Source of the DNA: Agrostemma githago
Taxonomy: Eukaryota > Streptophyta > Magnoliopsida > Caryophyllales > Caryophyllaceae
Direction of reading: 5' to 3'
Assembly: GCA_958450325.1 (NCBI GenBank)
Contig: OY288262.1
Location: forward strand, 8,227,142-8,291,141
Length of the DNA stretch: 64,000 bases
The translations under genes were made by a program, and so were the position numbers. Positions within the stretch are counted from its first letter, which is position 1. Each line of letters opens with the position of its first letter. Of the stretch, positions 54,616 through 64,000 are shown one piece after another. The notes beneath the pieces are model-generated. The model was not told the DNA's origin. It saw only the letters and a list, made by a program, of their open reading frames with translations, and did not search any database.

Positions 54616-57600
54616 CTAATTATCGTCACTGTCACTGTCACTGTCCGCGTCGGTGTGCGGTTCAATGAACCCCTCGTCCCCGTCTTCATCATCATCGTCC
54701 CAGTCAGTATTCACCTCATCACCGTCATCTTCATCGTCGATGACCAAGTCGTCGTCCTCATCACCCTCTCCCTCAGGAACAATCCAGTCGGCAAACTCGT
54801 CGTCCTCCCCTACAACACCAGCAACTTCGACTACATATTCTTCTTCATTGACGTCAGTGTCTTTGATCAGAGTTGATGACATCGGCTGATTATTACCAAC
54901 CACACTCTCTTGGTAGACGTCATCGTCGATGATAGGATTATCAACTTGTGATCTTGCCTTGATTTTGAAAACCGCAGACCAATTCGTACTCTTTTTTCCC
55001 TTTGGGTAAGGTGCATAGCAGACTTGATCGACTTGATACGCCAACACAAAAGGGTTGTGCCCTCGCAGTTTTCTTGTCAGGTCGACATCCACAAGATTGT
55101 AGTTCTCATGAACAGTGACTCCATGCGGGGAGTTGTCGATCCAATCACATTTGAACAGTATGGCCTTGCAGTTTTTGTGGGTGTCGTAGTAGTCTAGCTC
55201 GATCACCTCGATTAGTGTTCCATAGTAATCTGACCCTTCGGTGGACAACACACATACGCCGTTACTTTTGGTCAGTTTCGGAACATCAACACCCTCGGTA
55301 AACGCACGGAACTTGTACCCGTTAATTGTATATCGCCTCCAAGTTCTGACTCGTGAAGACGGCCCAGTGACTAGTGGTCTTACAATGGGATCCTCCAGCG
55401 CTTCAGGCTATTGTCAACATAAAATTCGTCGAAAAACAATGCAATTAAAATTTGTACCAAACACATACACAATTTATAATGATCAAGCAAATAGCATTTC
55501 AACATACTTGAGTACGTAGCCATGAGGGGAACAATGACTCATACGCCACCCAAACATCTTCAGATGTTTTCACTCCCGCATGTTCTGCCATAATGAAAGC
55601 CTCGAATTTCCTGAAATTTTCAGCAGTTGTACTTAATCACACATACTACCAATTATGAGGAGGGTATGTTGTACGTGAGTTACTTACTCCTCGGACGGTC
55701 TGATTACAGGGCCACAGTTTCTCAGAACGTAGGAGTGTGCCTGCTTGTACTCAACATCGGTCAACCACCTCTCCTTACATTTTCCAGTGGTACTTCCAAC
55801 ATCAGACTGAAAGGGTTCCACCTCTATTTGGTGGTCTTCAGTCTGATGCGCACCCACGTCTAGGTCTTTGGCTTTTGTCTCAACGTGCTCTTCGAAGTAG
55901 AAGGAGCAGAAGTTTGATGTCTCCTCTAACAAATACGCGTTGCATATTGAACCCTCAACACGTGCTTTGTTACCAATTTTTTTTTCAGATGGTTTAAGAA
56001 CCTGCAAATTAAAATATTAGCTCTCATGTAAGACTTAATTGGTAATCAATGCACGGGAAGTCACACGAAGGAGAGTTGAGGACGTTACCTTTCGAATGGG
56101 TACATCCACCTGTACTGAACAGGACCGCCAACCCTTGCCTCATACGGCAAATGAAGTGGGAGATGCTCCATCGAGTTGAAGAATGACGGAGGGAATATTT
56201 TCTCCAACTTGCAAAGGATCTCGGGAATATTGTTCTCAAGTCGATTCATGGACTCGACTGACACCGTAGTGGAACAAAATCTCGGAAGAACTGACTGATC
56301 TCTGTCAATGCATTCCACGTGTTCATTGGCACCAGCTGCTTCAAAGCTACTGGCATCAAGCGCGACATAAACACGTGACAGTCGTGGCTTTTCATGCCAT
56401 GCAAAATTAACTTGGACTGGTCCACACACCGGGATAAGTCGGATGCGTAACCATCCGGAAACTTCAAACCACTCACCCAATCGCACAAAGCCTTCCTATC
56501 ATTTTTGTCCATAACAAAGGACGACGATTTGGGTCGCCCAAGACACAGTTCCTTGAAATCTGCTTTGCCTTTTGGTCCGAAGGCCGTCTTGTTCGGTACA
56601 TCCATCACGGTGTTGATAATCTGCTCAAAGAAATTCTTCCCGATATGCATAACATCAAGGTTGTGTCTGATAAGCAGAGTGTGCCAGTACGGAAGTTCCC
56701 AGAATATGCTCTGCTTCCACCAACCTTCCTTCTTGTCCTTCAATTTTTTCAACTGTTGGTGGGTAGCGTGTACTATTGTAGGGTACTTCTGCACATCTGC
56801 CCATATCTCATCGCCTGTTAACCGTTTACACGCGATCCTAGTTTCATCGGGTTGTTTCTTCAGAAAACTCTTACAGTTATGCCTAAATGGATGGTCGGAA
56901 GGTAGAAATTGTCTGTGACAGTCAAACCAAGATACCTTTCCGCTATTTTTAAGCCAAAAGGATTTTTGATCCTTCGCTTGACAGTAAGGAGAAGCACGGT
57001 AACCCGTTGTACTCCAACCAGACAACATCCCGTAAGCTGGGAAGTCGTTGATGGTCCACATTAGTGCAGCTCGTAAATTGAAACTAGTTTTCCTCGACAC
57101 ATCGTACACGTGTAAATCCCATTATCCCACAAACTTTTTAACTCCTCAACAAGTGGTTGGAGATACACGTCCATATTGGCTTTCGGGTTCTTAGGACCAG
57201 GAACAATAAGTGACAGGAGCATAAATTGTCTCTTATTGCATAACCACGGCGGTAGGTTGTACGGTGTCAAAATAACCGGCCAACACGAGTACGACTTGCC
57301 GAACTGCCCGTAGGGTGAGAAACCATCTGTGCACAAACCCAAACGTACGTTGCGCGGCTCTTTCGCGAACTCGGGATGTTTGATATCAAATGTCTTCCAA
57401 GCTTCACCATCGCTAGGGTGTGTCATCATACCACTAACTCTGATTTTGGAGTTACTGTGGCGCCAACTCATCTCGCCCGCAATTTTCTTTGTCGCATACA
57501 GTCTTTGCAGCCTCGGACCAACTGGGAAGTAAGTCAAGACCTTAGTTGGTACTCTCTTCCCCCTAGTATTTTTTGTTCGACTCTTGTACCTCCCGATCCA

Positions 57601-58331
57601 CGTTTCCTACACGCGTCGAGGTCCGAATTTCCCTTCCAGAACAGCATGCATCCATTCGGACACGAGTCTATCTTTTCGTGGGGGAGTTGGAGGCCCTTCA
57701 ACAAATTTTTGACCTCGTAGAAATTATTTGCCATGACATTCTCCTTAGTGCCTCGTAGAAGGTCAATTAGCAGTTGGATCCAACCGTCTAAATGTCTTAA
57801 GGCCATGTTGCTCTCGCACTTCAAAGTCAGCATCCTTGAAGCGACTTGCAACAGACTCATATCGCACCCGCTGAAAACTGGGAGTTCGGCATTTTTTAGC
57901 ATTTCGAAAAAGGAAAGGACTTGTGGGTTAGGTTCATGTTGTACTTCTTCGTCGCTTAAGTTGTCTGGGTTACGTTCCTCCTCCATGATGTCCTCAACCG
58001 TCGTACGCAGTGCGTCCTCTACGAAGTCCCGGTACGGATTTTCGCGAACAGGTTCTTGCAGGCGACTACTTTCATTTTCACCATGATACGTCCACACGTA
58101 GTAGTTCTCAACAAAACCGTGCTTGTATAGATGCTGTTTGACATCTACTTCATGTTTTAAGGCACGGTTTTGACATTTTCTACATGGGCACCTAAGCTGC
58201 TCGCTGGTGTAGTGGGGGTTATTATCTAAGGAAAACTTGATGAACTCCTCCACACTGTCTCTAAATTCTATTTTCGGTCGCTTATTGTCGGACAGTCTCT
58301 CGTACATCCAACTTCGTTCTACTCTATTCAT
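54616..58331 (-). pseudogene. CACTA TnpD-like transposase gene (Transposase_21, DUF4218, DUF4216), frameshifted
   Basis: Starts MNRVERSWMYERLSDNKRPK at 58331. The transposase-associated domain has CPCRKCQN. The Transposase_21 core follows (FSPYGQFGKSYSCWPVILTP, YNLPPWLCNKRQFMLLSL, ALMWTINDFPAYGMLSGW). DUF4218-like sequence (HDCHVFMSRLMPVALKQLVP, IFPPSFFNSMEHLPLHLPYE) comes next, and DUF4216-like sequence (DYYGTLIEVIELDYYDTHKN) is in the last exon, which ends in a Ser/Asp-rich tail. The proposed exons are 56089-58331, 55688-56001, 55508-55610 and 54616-55407. One extra G near 57590, an indel near 57100 and one base missing near 56280 break the frame; another may lie near 55985. TnpD-type proteins cut the element ends, so this copy should be inactive. 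Confidence 0.82.
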
Positions 58332-58975
58332 TCTATATGGATTGAACTATGAATGATTAGGGTATGTAGACATGAACAAAATGGCGTGGGGGAAGAAGTC
58401 AACAACATGGAATTTGAAGAAAAGTTCGCGAATTTCAGTTGAAGTTGGAACTCTCACAACCATCACTTTAAAAACGATTCATCACCGGGGACCTTATCAC
58501 TCCAACCTAAACCCATTCTTGTGCGTTCCATGTCACTGATAAACACGAAATTGTGTGATGTCGATAAGAGCAAAATTCGGCAGCAATTCGCCTCAATTCT
58601 CCAAAAGCACAATGTGGAATATATGAAAACTCCACATATGCAATCGAAGAACATTGAGGGAATTGTCACCGAATTTTGCTCCTACCAACACAACACAATT
58701 TCATGTTTACCACCTAAGTGACATGAAAGGCACAAGAACAGTCCCAAAACGGGGACTGTCCAAGAATTACTCCTAATGAGTAACTCTTGAACGGGCACTA
58801 GGTAGGTCTGGGTAGATTTCAAACAATGCTCATGCACAGTACACAACGAAAGCAAATAACAACAACAATGAAATCTCAACACAGTAATCCAAAACATTAA
58901 TACTTACTATAATTACAACCACTAACTGATGAAATTTAAGAAACAAAACGAATTTCCCCTTTTTTTAGTATTGTT
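58332..58975 (-). other. CACTA region upstream of the TnpD-like ATG
   Basis: Non-coding on the minus strand; short ORFs on both strands are unsupported. It may hold a 5' UTR or intron joining the GC-rich leader at 60.4-60.8 kb to the ATG. Confidence 0.5.
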
Positions 58976-59348
58976 TATGTAGTAGTAGTAGTAGTAGTAG
59001 TAAAAGTAGTAGTAAATTAGTAGTAGTAGTAGTATAGTAGTACTAGTAGTATAGTAGTAGTAGTAGTAGTAGTAAAAGTAGAAGTAGTAAATTAGTAGTA
59101 GTAGTTGTAAAAGTAGAAGTAGTAAATTAGTAGTAGTAGTAGTTTAGTAGTAGTAGTAGTAGTAGTAGTAAAAGTAGAAGTAGTAAATTAGTAGTACTAG
59201 TATAGTAGTACTAGTAGTATAGTAGTAGTAGTAAATTAGTAGTAGTAGTATAGTAGTACTAGTAGTATAGTAGTAGTAGTTGTAAAAGTAGAAGTAGTAA
59301 ATTAGTAGTAGTAGTAGTAGTTTAGTAGTAGTAGTAGTAGTAGTAGTT

Positions 59349-59392
<44 letters not shown>

Positions 59393-59410
59393 AAAGTAGA
59401 AGTAGTAAAT

Positions 59411-59448
<38 letters not shown>

Positions 59449-59485
59449 AATTAGTAGTAGTGTAGTAGTAGTATTAGTAGTAGTT

Positions 59486-59526
<41 letters not shown>

Positions 59527-59660
59527 AAAGTAGAAATAGGAAATTAGTAGTAGTAGTAGTTTAGTAGTAGTAGTAAAAGTAGTAGTAAATTATTAATAGT
59601 AGTAGTAGTAGTGAAAGTAGAAATATTAAATTAGTAGTAGTAGTAGTAGTGTAGTAAGAT
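58976..59660. repeat. Trinucleotide (TAG)n microsatellite with spaced variants
   Basis: About 680 bp of GTA/TAG triplets punctuated by AAAAGTAGAAGTAGTAAATT at roughly regular intervals. The second-order pattern shows expansion of a longer unit made of TAG runs plus the spacer, not simple slippage alone. It lies inside the CACTA element, upstream of the transposase gene. Confidence 0.9.
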
Positions 59661-60374
59661 TGGAATCTACTAGCTTATAGTAGTAGAAGTATTGTACATA
59701 TATATATTGGAGTAGTAGTACTCGTATCATTTTACTAGCCCTGATCTGTATTTATTTGTTTCTATGCCTAAGTATGTATTGATGTTTAGCCCCAATTGCC
59801 ATTTGATTAGCTAAGGTCATGTCAAATGGTCACTGAACCAGCTAGCTACTGGATTAGTGATTTTTTAGTATAGAAAATGCTACGGAGTAGTATTATTTCA
59901 TTTACGTTGTGCCCGTCTTCAGCGGTTCTACTGTATGAAGTTCATTGTCACAAAATCAGAGAGAAATTCTCGAAACGTTGCAAAGAATTGCACAGCATAT
60001 ATGTATTAGATTAAATACATATTTGTAGCGCATCTTAACACCTCAATCTCCGCTACAGAACACAACTCAACATCATATCATCGTCAATCAAAACAGCCAC
60101 AACCACAGATAGCCAGCAAATAAAATACGAGTAATTCCTTAACGTCAAAAACGAGACCAGAAAATCTGAGTCCAGCATCTTAACACCACAATTTCCGCTA
60201 CAGGACACAACTCAACCTCATATCATCATCAGCCAACACATCCACAACCACAGTTAACCAGAAACAAAAATACGTGTACATCCGTAATGCTAGAAACGAG
60301 ACAGCAAAATCCGAGTCCATTACAGCGAATCAAAACAATTAACTTAATTAAGTACTAAGTATCATACCTGAGAA
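59661..60374. other. CACTA non-coding region between microsatellite and GC-rich leader
   Basis: AT-rich. Contains a loose duplication (CACCTCAATCTCCGCTACAGAA-like, about 60038 and 60185) spaced about 147 bp apart, each followed by ACACAACTCAAC. No ORF. Confidence 0.6.
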
Positions 60375-60830
60375 TTGAAGGGGGGTCGGTTTAGGGTTTT
60401 TCTGGGTTCGTCGGTTTCTGGGTTCGTCGGTTTCTGGGTTCGCCGGACGGAGCAGAAAGATTTAGGGTTTCGATTTCGGTTCGCCGGAGGGGCTGGAATT
60501 CAGGTTCGCCGGAGGGTTTATGGAATTCGGGGTCGCGCGTGGAGGCTCGCCGAAAAGAGGGAAGGACTCGTCGGTTTCTGGGTTCGCCGGACAGAGCAGG
60601 AATATTTAGGGTTTCGATTTCGGTTCGCCGGAGGGGCTGGGATTCGGGTTCGCCGGAGGGTTTATGGGGTTCGGGGTCGCGCGTGGAGGCTCGCCGGAAA
60701 GAGGGAAGGTCGGGTTTGGGGTGTCGGGTTTGGGGTTTGCGAGATTGGGGTGAGAGCGAGATTGGGGTGAGCGAGATTGGGGTGTCGGGTTTGGGGTTTG
60801 GGGTCTGTTTAGTTGTTGCCTATTTTTTTT
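60375..60830 (-). repeat. GC-rich leader with 144-bp tandem duplication
   Basis: GGGTTCGCCGGAC-type sequence. A unit starting at 60436 is repeated at 60580 (period 144 bp). Between and after are shorter GGGGTTTGGGG and GCGAGATTGGGGT repeats (60712-60805). It is just inside the right subterminal array, where En/Spm elements have their GC-rich promoter and first exon. ORFs here (for example 60375-60770) are repeat-driven and not protein-like. AAACCCTA telo boxes (minus strand) occur in each unit. Confidence 0.7.
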
Positions 60831-60837
60831 TTTTATA

Positions 60838-61697
60838 TCAAACAATTTGCGTGGGAATAGCCGACGCAACCAGACGCAGATTTCAAGTTTGCGTCGGCTA
60901 TTCCGATGCAGACCTCGATATATTTTTTATATTAAAAACGTTGCGTGGGATTAACCGACGCAGACCAACGCAATATTCAAGTCTGCGTCGGCTAATCCGA
61001 TGCAAAACATTTAATTATGGTTTTTTTTAATTTAAACACATGCTGCATCGGATTAGCCGACGCAATATTAAACATTGCGTCGGCTAATCCGATGCAAAGC
61101 TATTAATTCTGTTTTCACTTTGACGCATACTGCATCGGAGTAGCCAACGCAAGCAGACGCAATATTATAATTTGCGTCGGCTAATCCGATGCAACGCTAT
61201 TAATTCTGTTGACTAAATTTTTTTAATTTTGACGCACCCTGCATCGGATTAGCCGACGCAATCAGACGCAATATTAAAATTTGCGTCGGCTAATCCGATG
61301 CAAAGCTATTAATTCTGTTGACTAAATTTTTTTAATTTTGACGCACACTGCATCGGATTAGCCGACGCAATCAGACGCAATATTAAAATTTGCGTCGGCT
61401 AATCCGATGCAAAGCTATTAATTATGTTGACTAAATTTTTTTATTTTGACGCAGGCTGCATCGGATTAGCCGACGCAAATTTTGTTTTTGCGTCTGGTTG
61501 CGTCGGCTAATCCCACGCAAAACCTTTCACATAGTGGCGCCAACCCAAAATTATTGGCGCCTGTATCATGGAGTCGGATAGCGTCGGCTAGTCCCACGCA
61601 ATGTTATTGCATCGGATTAGCCGACGCAAATCGACACAGTTACGCCAGTTGCGTCGGATTTACAATCCGACGCAACTTATCCGACGCTATTTCCGCT
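60838..61697. repeat. CACTA right subterminal repeats
   Basis: Many inverted copies of TGCGTCGGCTAATCCGATGCA, in three tandem units of about 108-109 bp (unit starts at 61239, 61348 and 61456) that include GTTGACTAAATTTTTTTAA. Left-end units use CCCACGC where most right-end units use CCGATGC. There is also a GGCGCCAA/TTGGCGCC pair at about 61535-61560. Confidence 0.85.
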
Positions 61698-61710
61698 GTT
61701 TTTAGTAGTG

Positions 61711-62498
61711 TATGTTAATCTTCATCTTCCTTCTTAGTTTTCTTCATAGTTGGTAAATTCTTTCCTCTCCCTTTCCTCCATTAGTTTATGATTTTCTTTC
61801 CTTTGTTAGTTTCTCTTTAGTTTGTGTGTTAGTTTATTCTCTCTTTAGTGTAATTTGTTAGTATATTTATTATGCATGCTTTAGATAATTTCTCTTTTAT
61901 TAGTGTTTTGTTGTTATTTATCATGACTAGTGAGTAGATTTTCTTGTTGGGGAATTTAGGGATGAAGATTTGGATTATTTGATTTGAGAGATGTTGGTGG
62001 GTTGTTTACTTGTTGATTATCAATTTTAAGGTTTTTGTGTCTTTGTTGACCTAGACTGCAGCTAGATTGACCTTAACTCGTTCTTATCAATATGGGGAAA
62101 CTCGGGGTAAGAATAACCTTAACATGAGACTTACCCTTTCGTCGCGAAAGCGGGTATAGGTGAGTTGGGTGAAGAAACCGAAAGGTGGCATTCTCCCTTT
62201 TTAACGTTGTAACTAAAACTCGATCCCGAGACTCTAAGACCCCATTTCCGAATCCCGACTCTCCCCAACACCTTTCCTATTATTGTCCCTAGTCTTAGTA
62301 GTGTAGTTCGTTAGCATTAGTTCGACTCCTTTTGACCCAAAACCCACATCTCAATCCCAATCACGATTAAACTCTCAACTTGACCAATATCGCTTAACCG
62401 CCTCCTTGTGGATCGACCTCGATTTATCGCTACTACATAGTAGTAAATTGGGACTAAAAATATTGTTTGACTGTACGGGTCGCGACGCCCGCGCGTCA
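61711..62498 (+). repeat. Element E 5' LTR, right part
   Basis: Resumes after the CACTA target duplication. The end has the CTTGTGGATCGACCTCGATT block seen at LTR ends of Athila/Tat-type elements, then CGCGACGCCCGCGCGTCA at 62498. LTR length without CACTA is about 1.8 kb. No gene. Confidence 0.75.
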
Positions 62499-62780
62499 AA
62501 ATGGCTCTGTTGCCGGGGAGACGGTGATTAGTTAATTGATTAAGTCTTTGTTTTATTGTGTTTGGATAATTGTTTCCCTTCCTTCTACCCTAGTACCGCT
62601 CGGTGCTAGGAGTCTCATCTTTGAATTGAGTTACGCCCGCGCGTCAAAATGGCTCCGTTGCCGGGGAGACGGTGATTAATTAATTGATTAAGTCTTTGTT
62701 TTATTGTGTTTGGATAATTGTTTCCCTTCCTTCTACCCTAGTACCGCTCGGTGCTAGGAGTCTCATCTTTGAATTGAGTT
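62485..62780 (+). repeat. 148-bp tandem duplication spanning E's LTR end and primer site
   Basis: Units 62485-62632 and 62633-62780 differ at only a few bases. Each contains the last 14 bp of the LTR and a primer site: TGGCTCTGTTGCCGGGGA at 62502-62519 and TGGCTCCGTTGCCGGGGA in the second unit. Confidence 0.88.
62502..62519 (+). other. Element E primer binding site (first copy)
   Basis: TGGCTCTGTTGCCGGGGA follows the LTR end by three bases. It is the Athila-type TGGC..GTTGCCGGGGA form with two changes. The second copy at about 62650-62667 is one base closer to the TGGCGCCGTTGCC form. Confidence 0.75.
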
Positions 62781-62981
62781 GTGTTCAGGAACAATCATAT
62801 TTGGCATTGCTTATTCCATACCGGTGCAAGCGAGGCGATGTTATTATTTCGGACTTCAAATCAACCAAAGTGAAACGTCATCCATATCTTTCATCAACTT
62901 TTCACCCATCCAACATTCCCAAAACTCCTACAAAATTCCCTTTCCCTCTTCTCCCTTCAAAAATTACCTCTACAAACAAAC

Positions 62982-64000
62982 ATGCCTACTTTGAGATCTC
63001 ATTCCCAACCCACCAATGAACAAACTTCTTCTCCCGTCGCATATGGAACCATACCCGATAATTTTGAGCTCAAGATTTCCTCAATTGCCATAGTCCAACA
63101 AGACACTTATCATGGACTTCCACAGGAAGATGCTCTAGAACACATGTCGACGTTTAAAGAGAAGCTAGTTGGAATGAAAATAAAATGAACTTACTTCATG
63201 TCAATTCCATAGGCTTTTGTTCCCCAAAACCCTTCGTGATGATGCTAGGAGATGGCTACAAAGCCACCACGATGATACCTTCCAAACTTGGAATCAGTTA
63301 GCCAATGCATTTCTAGAAAAATACTATCCTCCTTCCAAGACCAATCAATATCGAATGGAGATTCAAACCTTCCGACAAGGTGATAATGAGAGTATAAGTG
63401 AAGCTTGGGATCGATTCCGAACTCTACAAAGGAAGTGCCCACACCATGGTATCCCTCATTGGCTTTTGCTCCAAACATTTTTCTATTCCTTATTCGCCGA
63501 TGCAAGGGACATTCTTAATGCGACCGCAAAGGGCGACTTTTTCTTACTCAAGAAAGAATCTCATGAGCTTCTTGACAAGATAGCCAAAAGTGGCATATGT
63601 GCTAAGAAAATGCAAAAAGGGTGAATCTAATGGAGACTCAAAATCGTCAAAAGACATGGAGGCCACTCTTGAAGCACAAATCGCTCAACTAGTTGGGAGA
63701 TTTGAGGCGATGGTTGCTAAGGACACCTTCCAACCCGAAATGAGGCCCCCACCAAGAAGAGTCACCCCACCAAGAAGAATCACACCACCTAGGCGAACGT
63801 CCATCTCGCCTCCAAAGCCATATAGAGTAGATATCCCATGTGATCATTGTGGAGAATATGATCACGACACCAACTTTTGTGTAAGGAAGGAGAACTTTAA
63901 TCGAGTCAACACTCAAGGAACATATGAAGAATCTTACATCATAACCCTAACTTGGGGACCGGATTTTATTCCACGCCGATTCAAGGATCATATCCTTTTC
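62982..64000 (+). pseudogene. Element E gag (partial, frameshifted)
   Basis: Starts MPTLRSHSQPTNEQTSSPVA at 62982, then FELKISSIAIVQQDTYHGLP and EDALEHMSTFKEKLVG. A break near 63185-63215 (stop TGA and lost frame) is followed by FPKTLRDDARRWLQSHHDDT, WNQLANAFLEKYYPPSKTNQ and CPHHGIPHWLLLQTFFYSLF, a retrotrans_gag core. After another frame change near 63615, an Arg/Pro-rich stretch (RPPPRRVTPPRRITPPRR) and a CCHC knuckle CDHCGEYDHDTNFC follow. The gene continues beyond the window. An Athila-like gag by these motifs; broken here. Confidence 0.8.

Larger units (their letters stand above)
52022..61710 (-). mobile_element. CACTA (En/Spm-type) DNA transposon, 9689 bp
   Basis: Terminal inverted repeats start CACTACAAAAA on the left and CACTACTAAAAA on the right (inverted), flanked by the 3-bp target TAT (52019-52021, 61711-61713). 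Long subterminal repeat arrays border two minus-strand genes: a TnpA-like/Transposase_24 gene and a TnpD-like transposase with DUF4216. The GC-rich 5' end is at about 60375-60830, so transcription runs from right to left. Target size, ends, gene content and subterminal arrays all fit CACTA. Confidence 0.95.
50991..64000 (+). mobile_element. Element E: LTR retrotransposon running off the right edge
   Basis: The 5' LTR starts TGTTGTGTGCC at 50991 and ends CGCGTCA at 62498, interrupted by a CACTA element. A primer site and a gag gene on the plus strand follow, and the 3' part is outside the window. The LTR start resembles that of the solo LTR (TGATGCGTGCC). Because the other LTR is not visible, the left boundary is inferred from the abrupt end of D gag and the start similarity. 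Confidence 0.75.

Noticed and set aside
58976..59660. CRISPR or minisatellite gene cluster in the TAG region
   Set aside because: It is triplet microsatellite expansion with a recurring interruption; no spacer-like unique sequences.
60375..61030. Arg/Gly-rich ORFs of 131 and 163 codons in the GC-rich region
   Set aside because: They follow the 144-bp nucleotide repeat in different frames, have no known domain, and run into the subterminal repeats.
1..64000. Bacterial or organellar origin
   Set aside because: Introns, LTR elements, CACTA and MITE are nuclear plant features; no operons, rRNA or organellar genes.

Overview
This window is repeat-dense plant nuclear DNA, and I see no host gene in it. 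The evidence is a stack of plant-type LTR retrotransposons (Tat-like and Athila-like Ty3/gypsy, plus a Tekay/Del-like derivative), a CACTA (En/Spm) DNA transposon carrying plant-type Transposase_21/DUF4216 and Transposase_24 genes, and a Tourist-like MITE. It is most likely a eudicot. The Tat elements and palindrome-rich LTRs make me think of Caryophyllales, but that is only an impression. || Layout. 1-11683: a large, coding-poor LTR element on the minus strand (element F), with roughly 4 kb LTRs, a tRNA-iMet-type primer site and a Tekay-like polypurine tract, but no gag or pol (LARD-like). It sits inside the 5' LTR of element A. 11684-25978: element A (plus strand), a Tat-lineage Ty3/gypsy with gag, PR-RT-RH, an extra RNase H and integrase, followed by a convergent antisense gene (aORF). 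All of it is broken by stops and frameshifts. 25979-26441 and 48962-50990: two halves of the gag of an Athila-like element D. 26442-48961: element C (minus strand, TSD GAAAC), an Athila-like gag-protease element without RT or integrase, inserted in D gag. 31750-46860: element B (minus strand, TSD CTCGT), a second Tat element, inserted in C gag; it lost gag and the protease active site in a 2.0 kb deletion. 32639-34266: a solo LTR (TSD CTCGG) inside B's 3' LTR. 49831-50422: a MITE (TSD TTA) inside D gag. 50991-64000: element E (plus strand), an LTR element running off the right edge; its 5' LTR is split by a 9.7 kb CACTA transposon (52022-61710, TSD TAT). || How the parts work together. Each Tat element places gag-pol and the aORF tail to tail around a short conserved spacer. 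The aORF has its own TATA box near the 3' LTR and one GT-AG intron. The CACTA element carries an apparently intact five-exon Transposase_24/TnpA-like gene and a frameshifted TnpD-like transposase gene, both on the minus strand, between long subterminal repeat arrays. || The most unusual signal is a 12-bp palindrome, ACTCGRYCGAGT, present in about 42 copies. It occurs in the LTRs of B and C, in the coding region of C and in the aORF intron of B. Copies are usually 20-24 bp apart start to start, about two DNA helical turns. The solo LTR carries a different 12-bp palindrome (AGTCTGYAGACT) with similar spacing, and the LTR of E carries a third, longer palindrome. All lie roughly 250-550 bp inside their LTRs, which suggests a shared but sequence-divergent cis-acting device.
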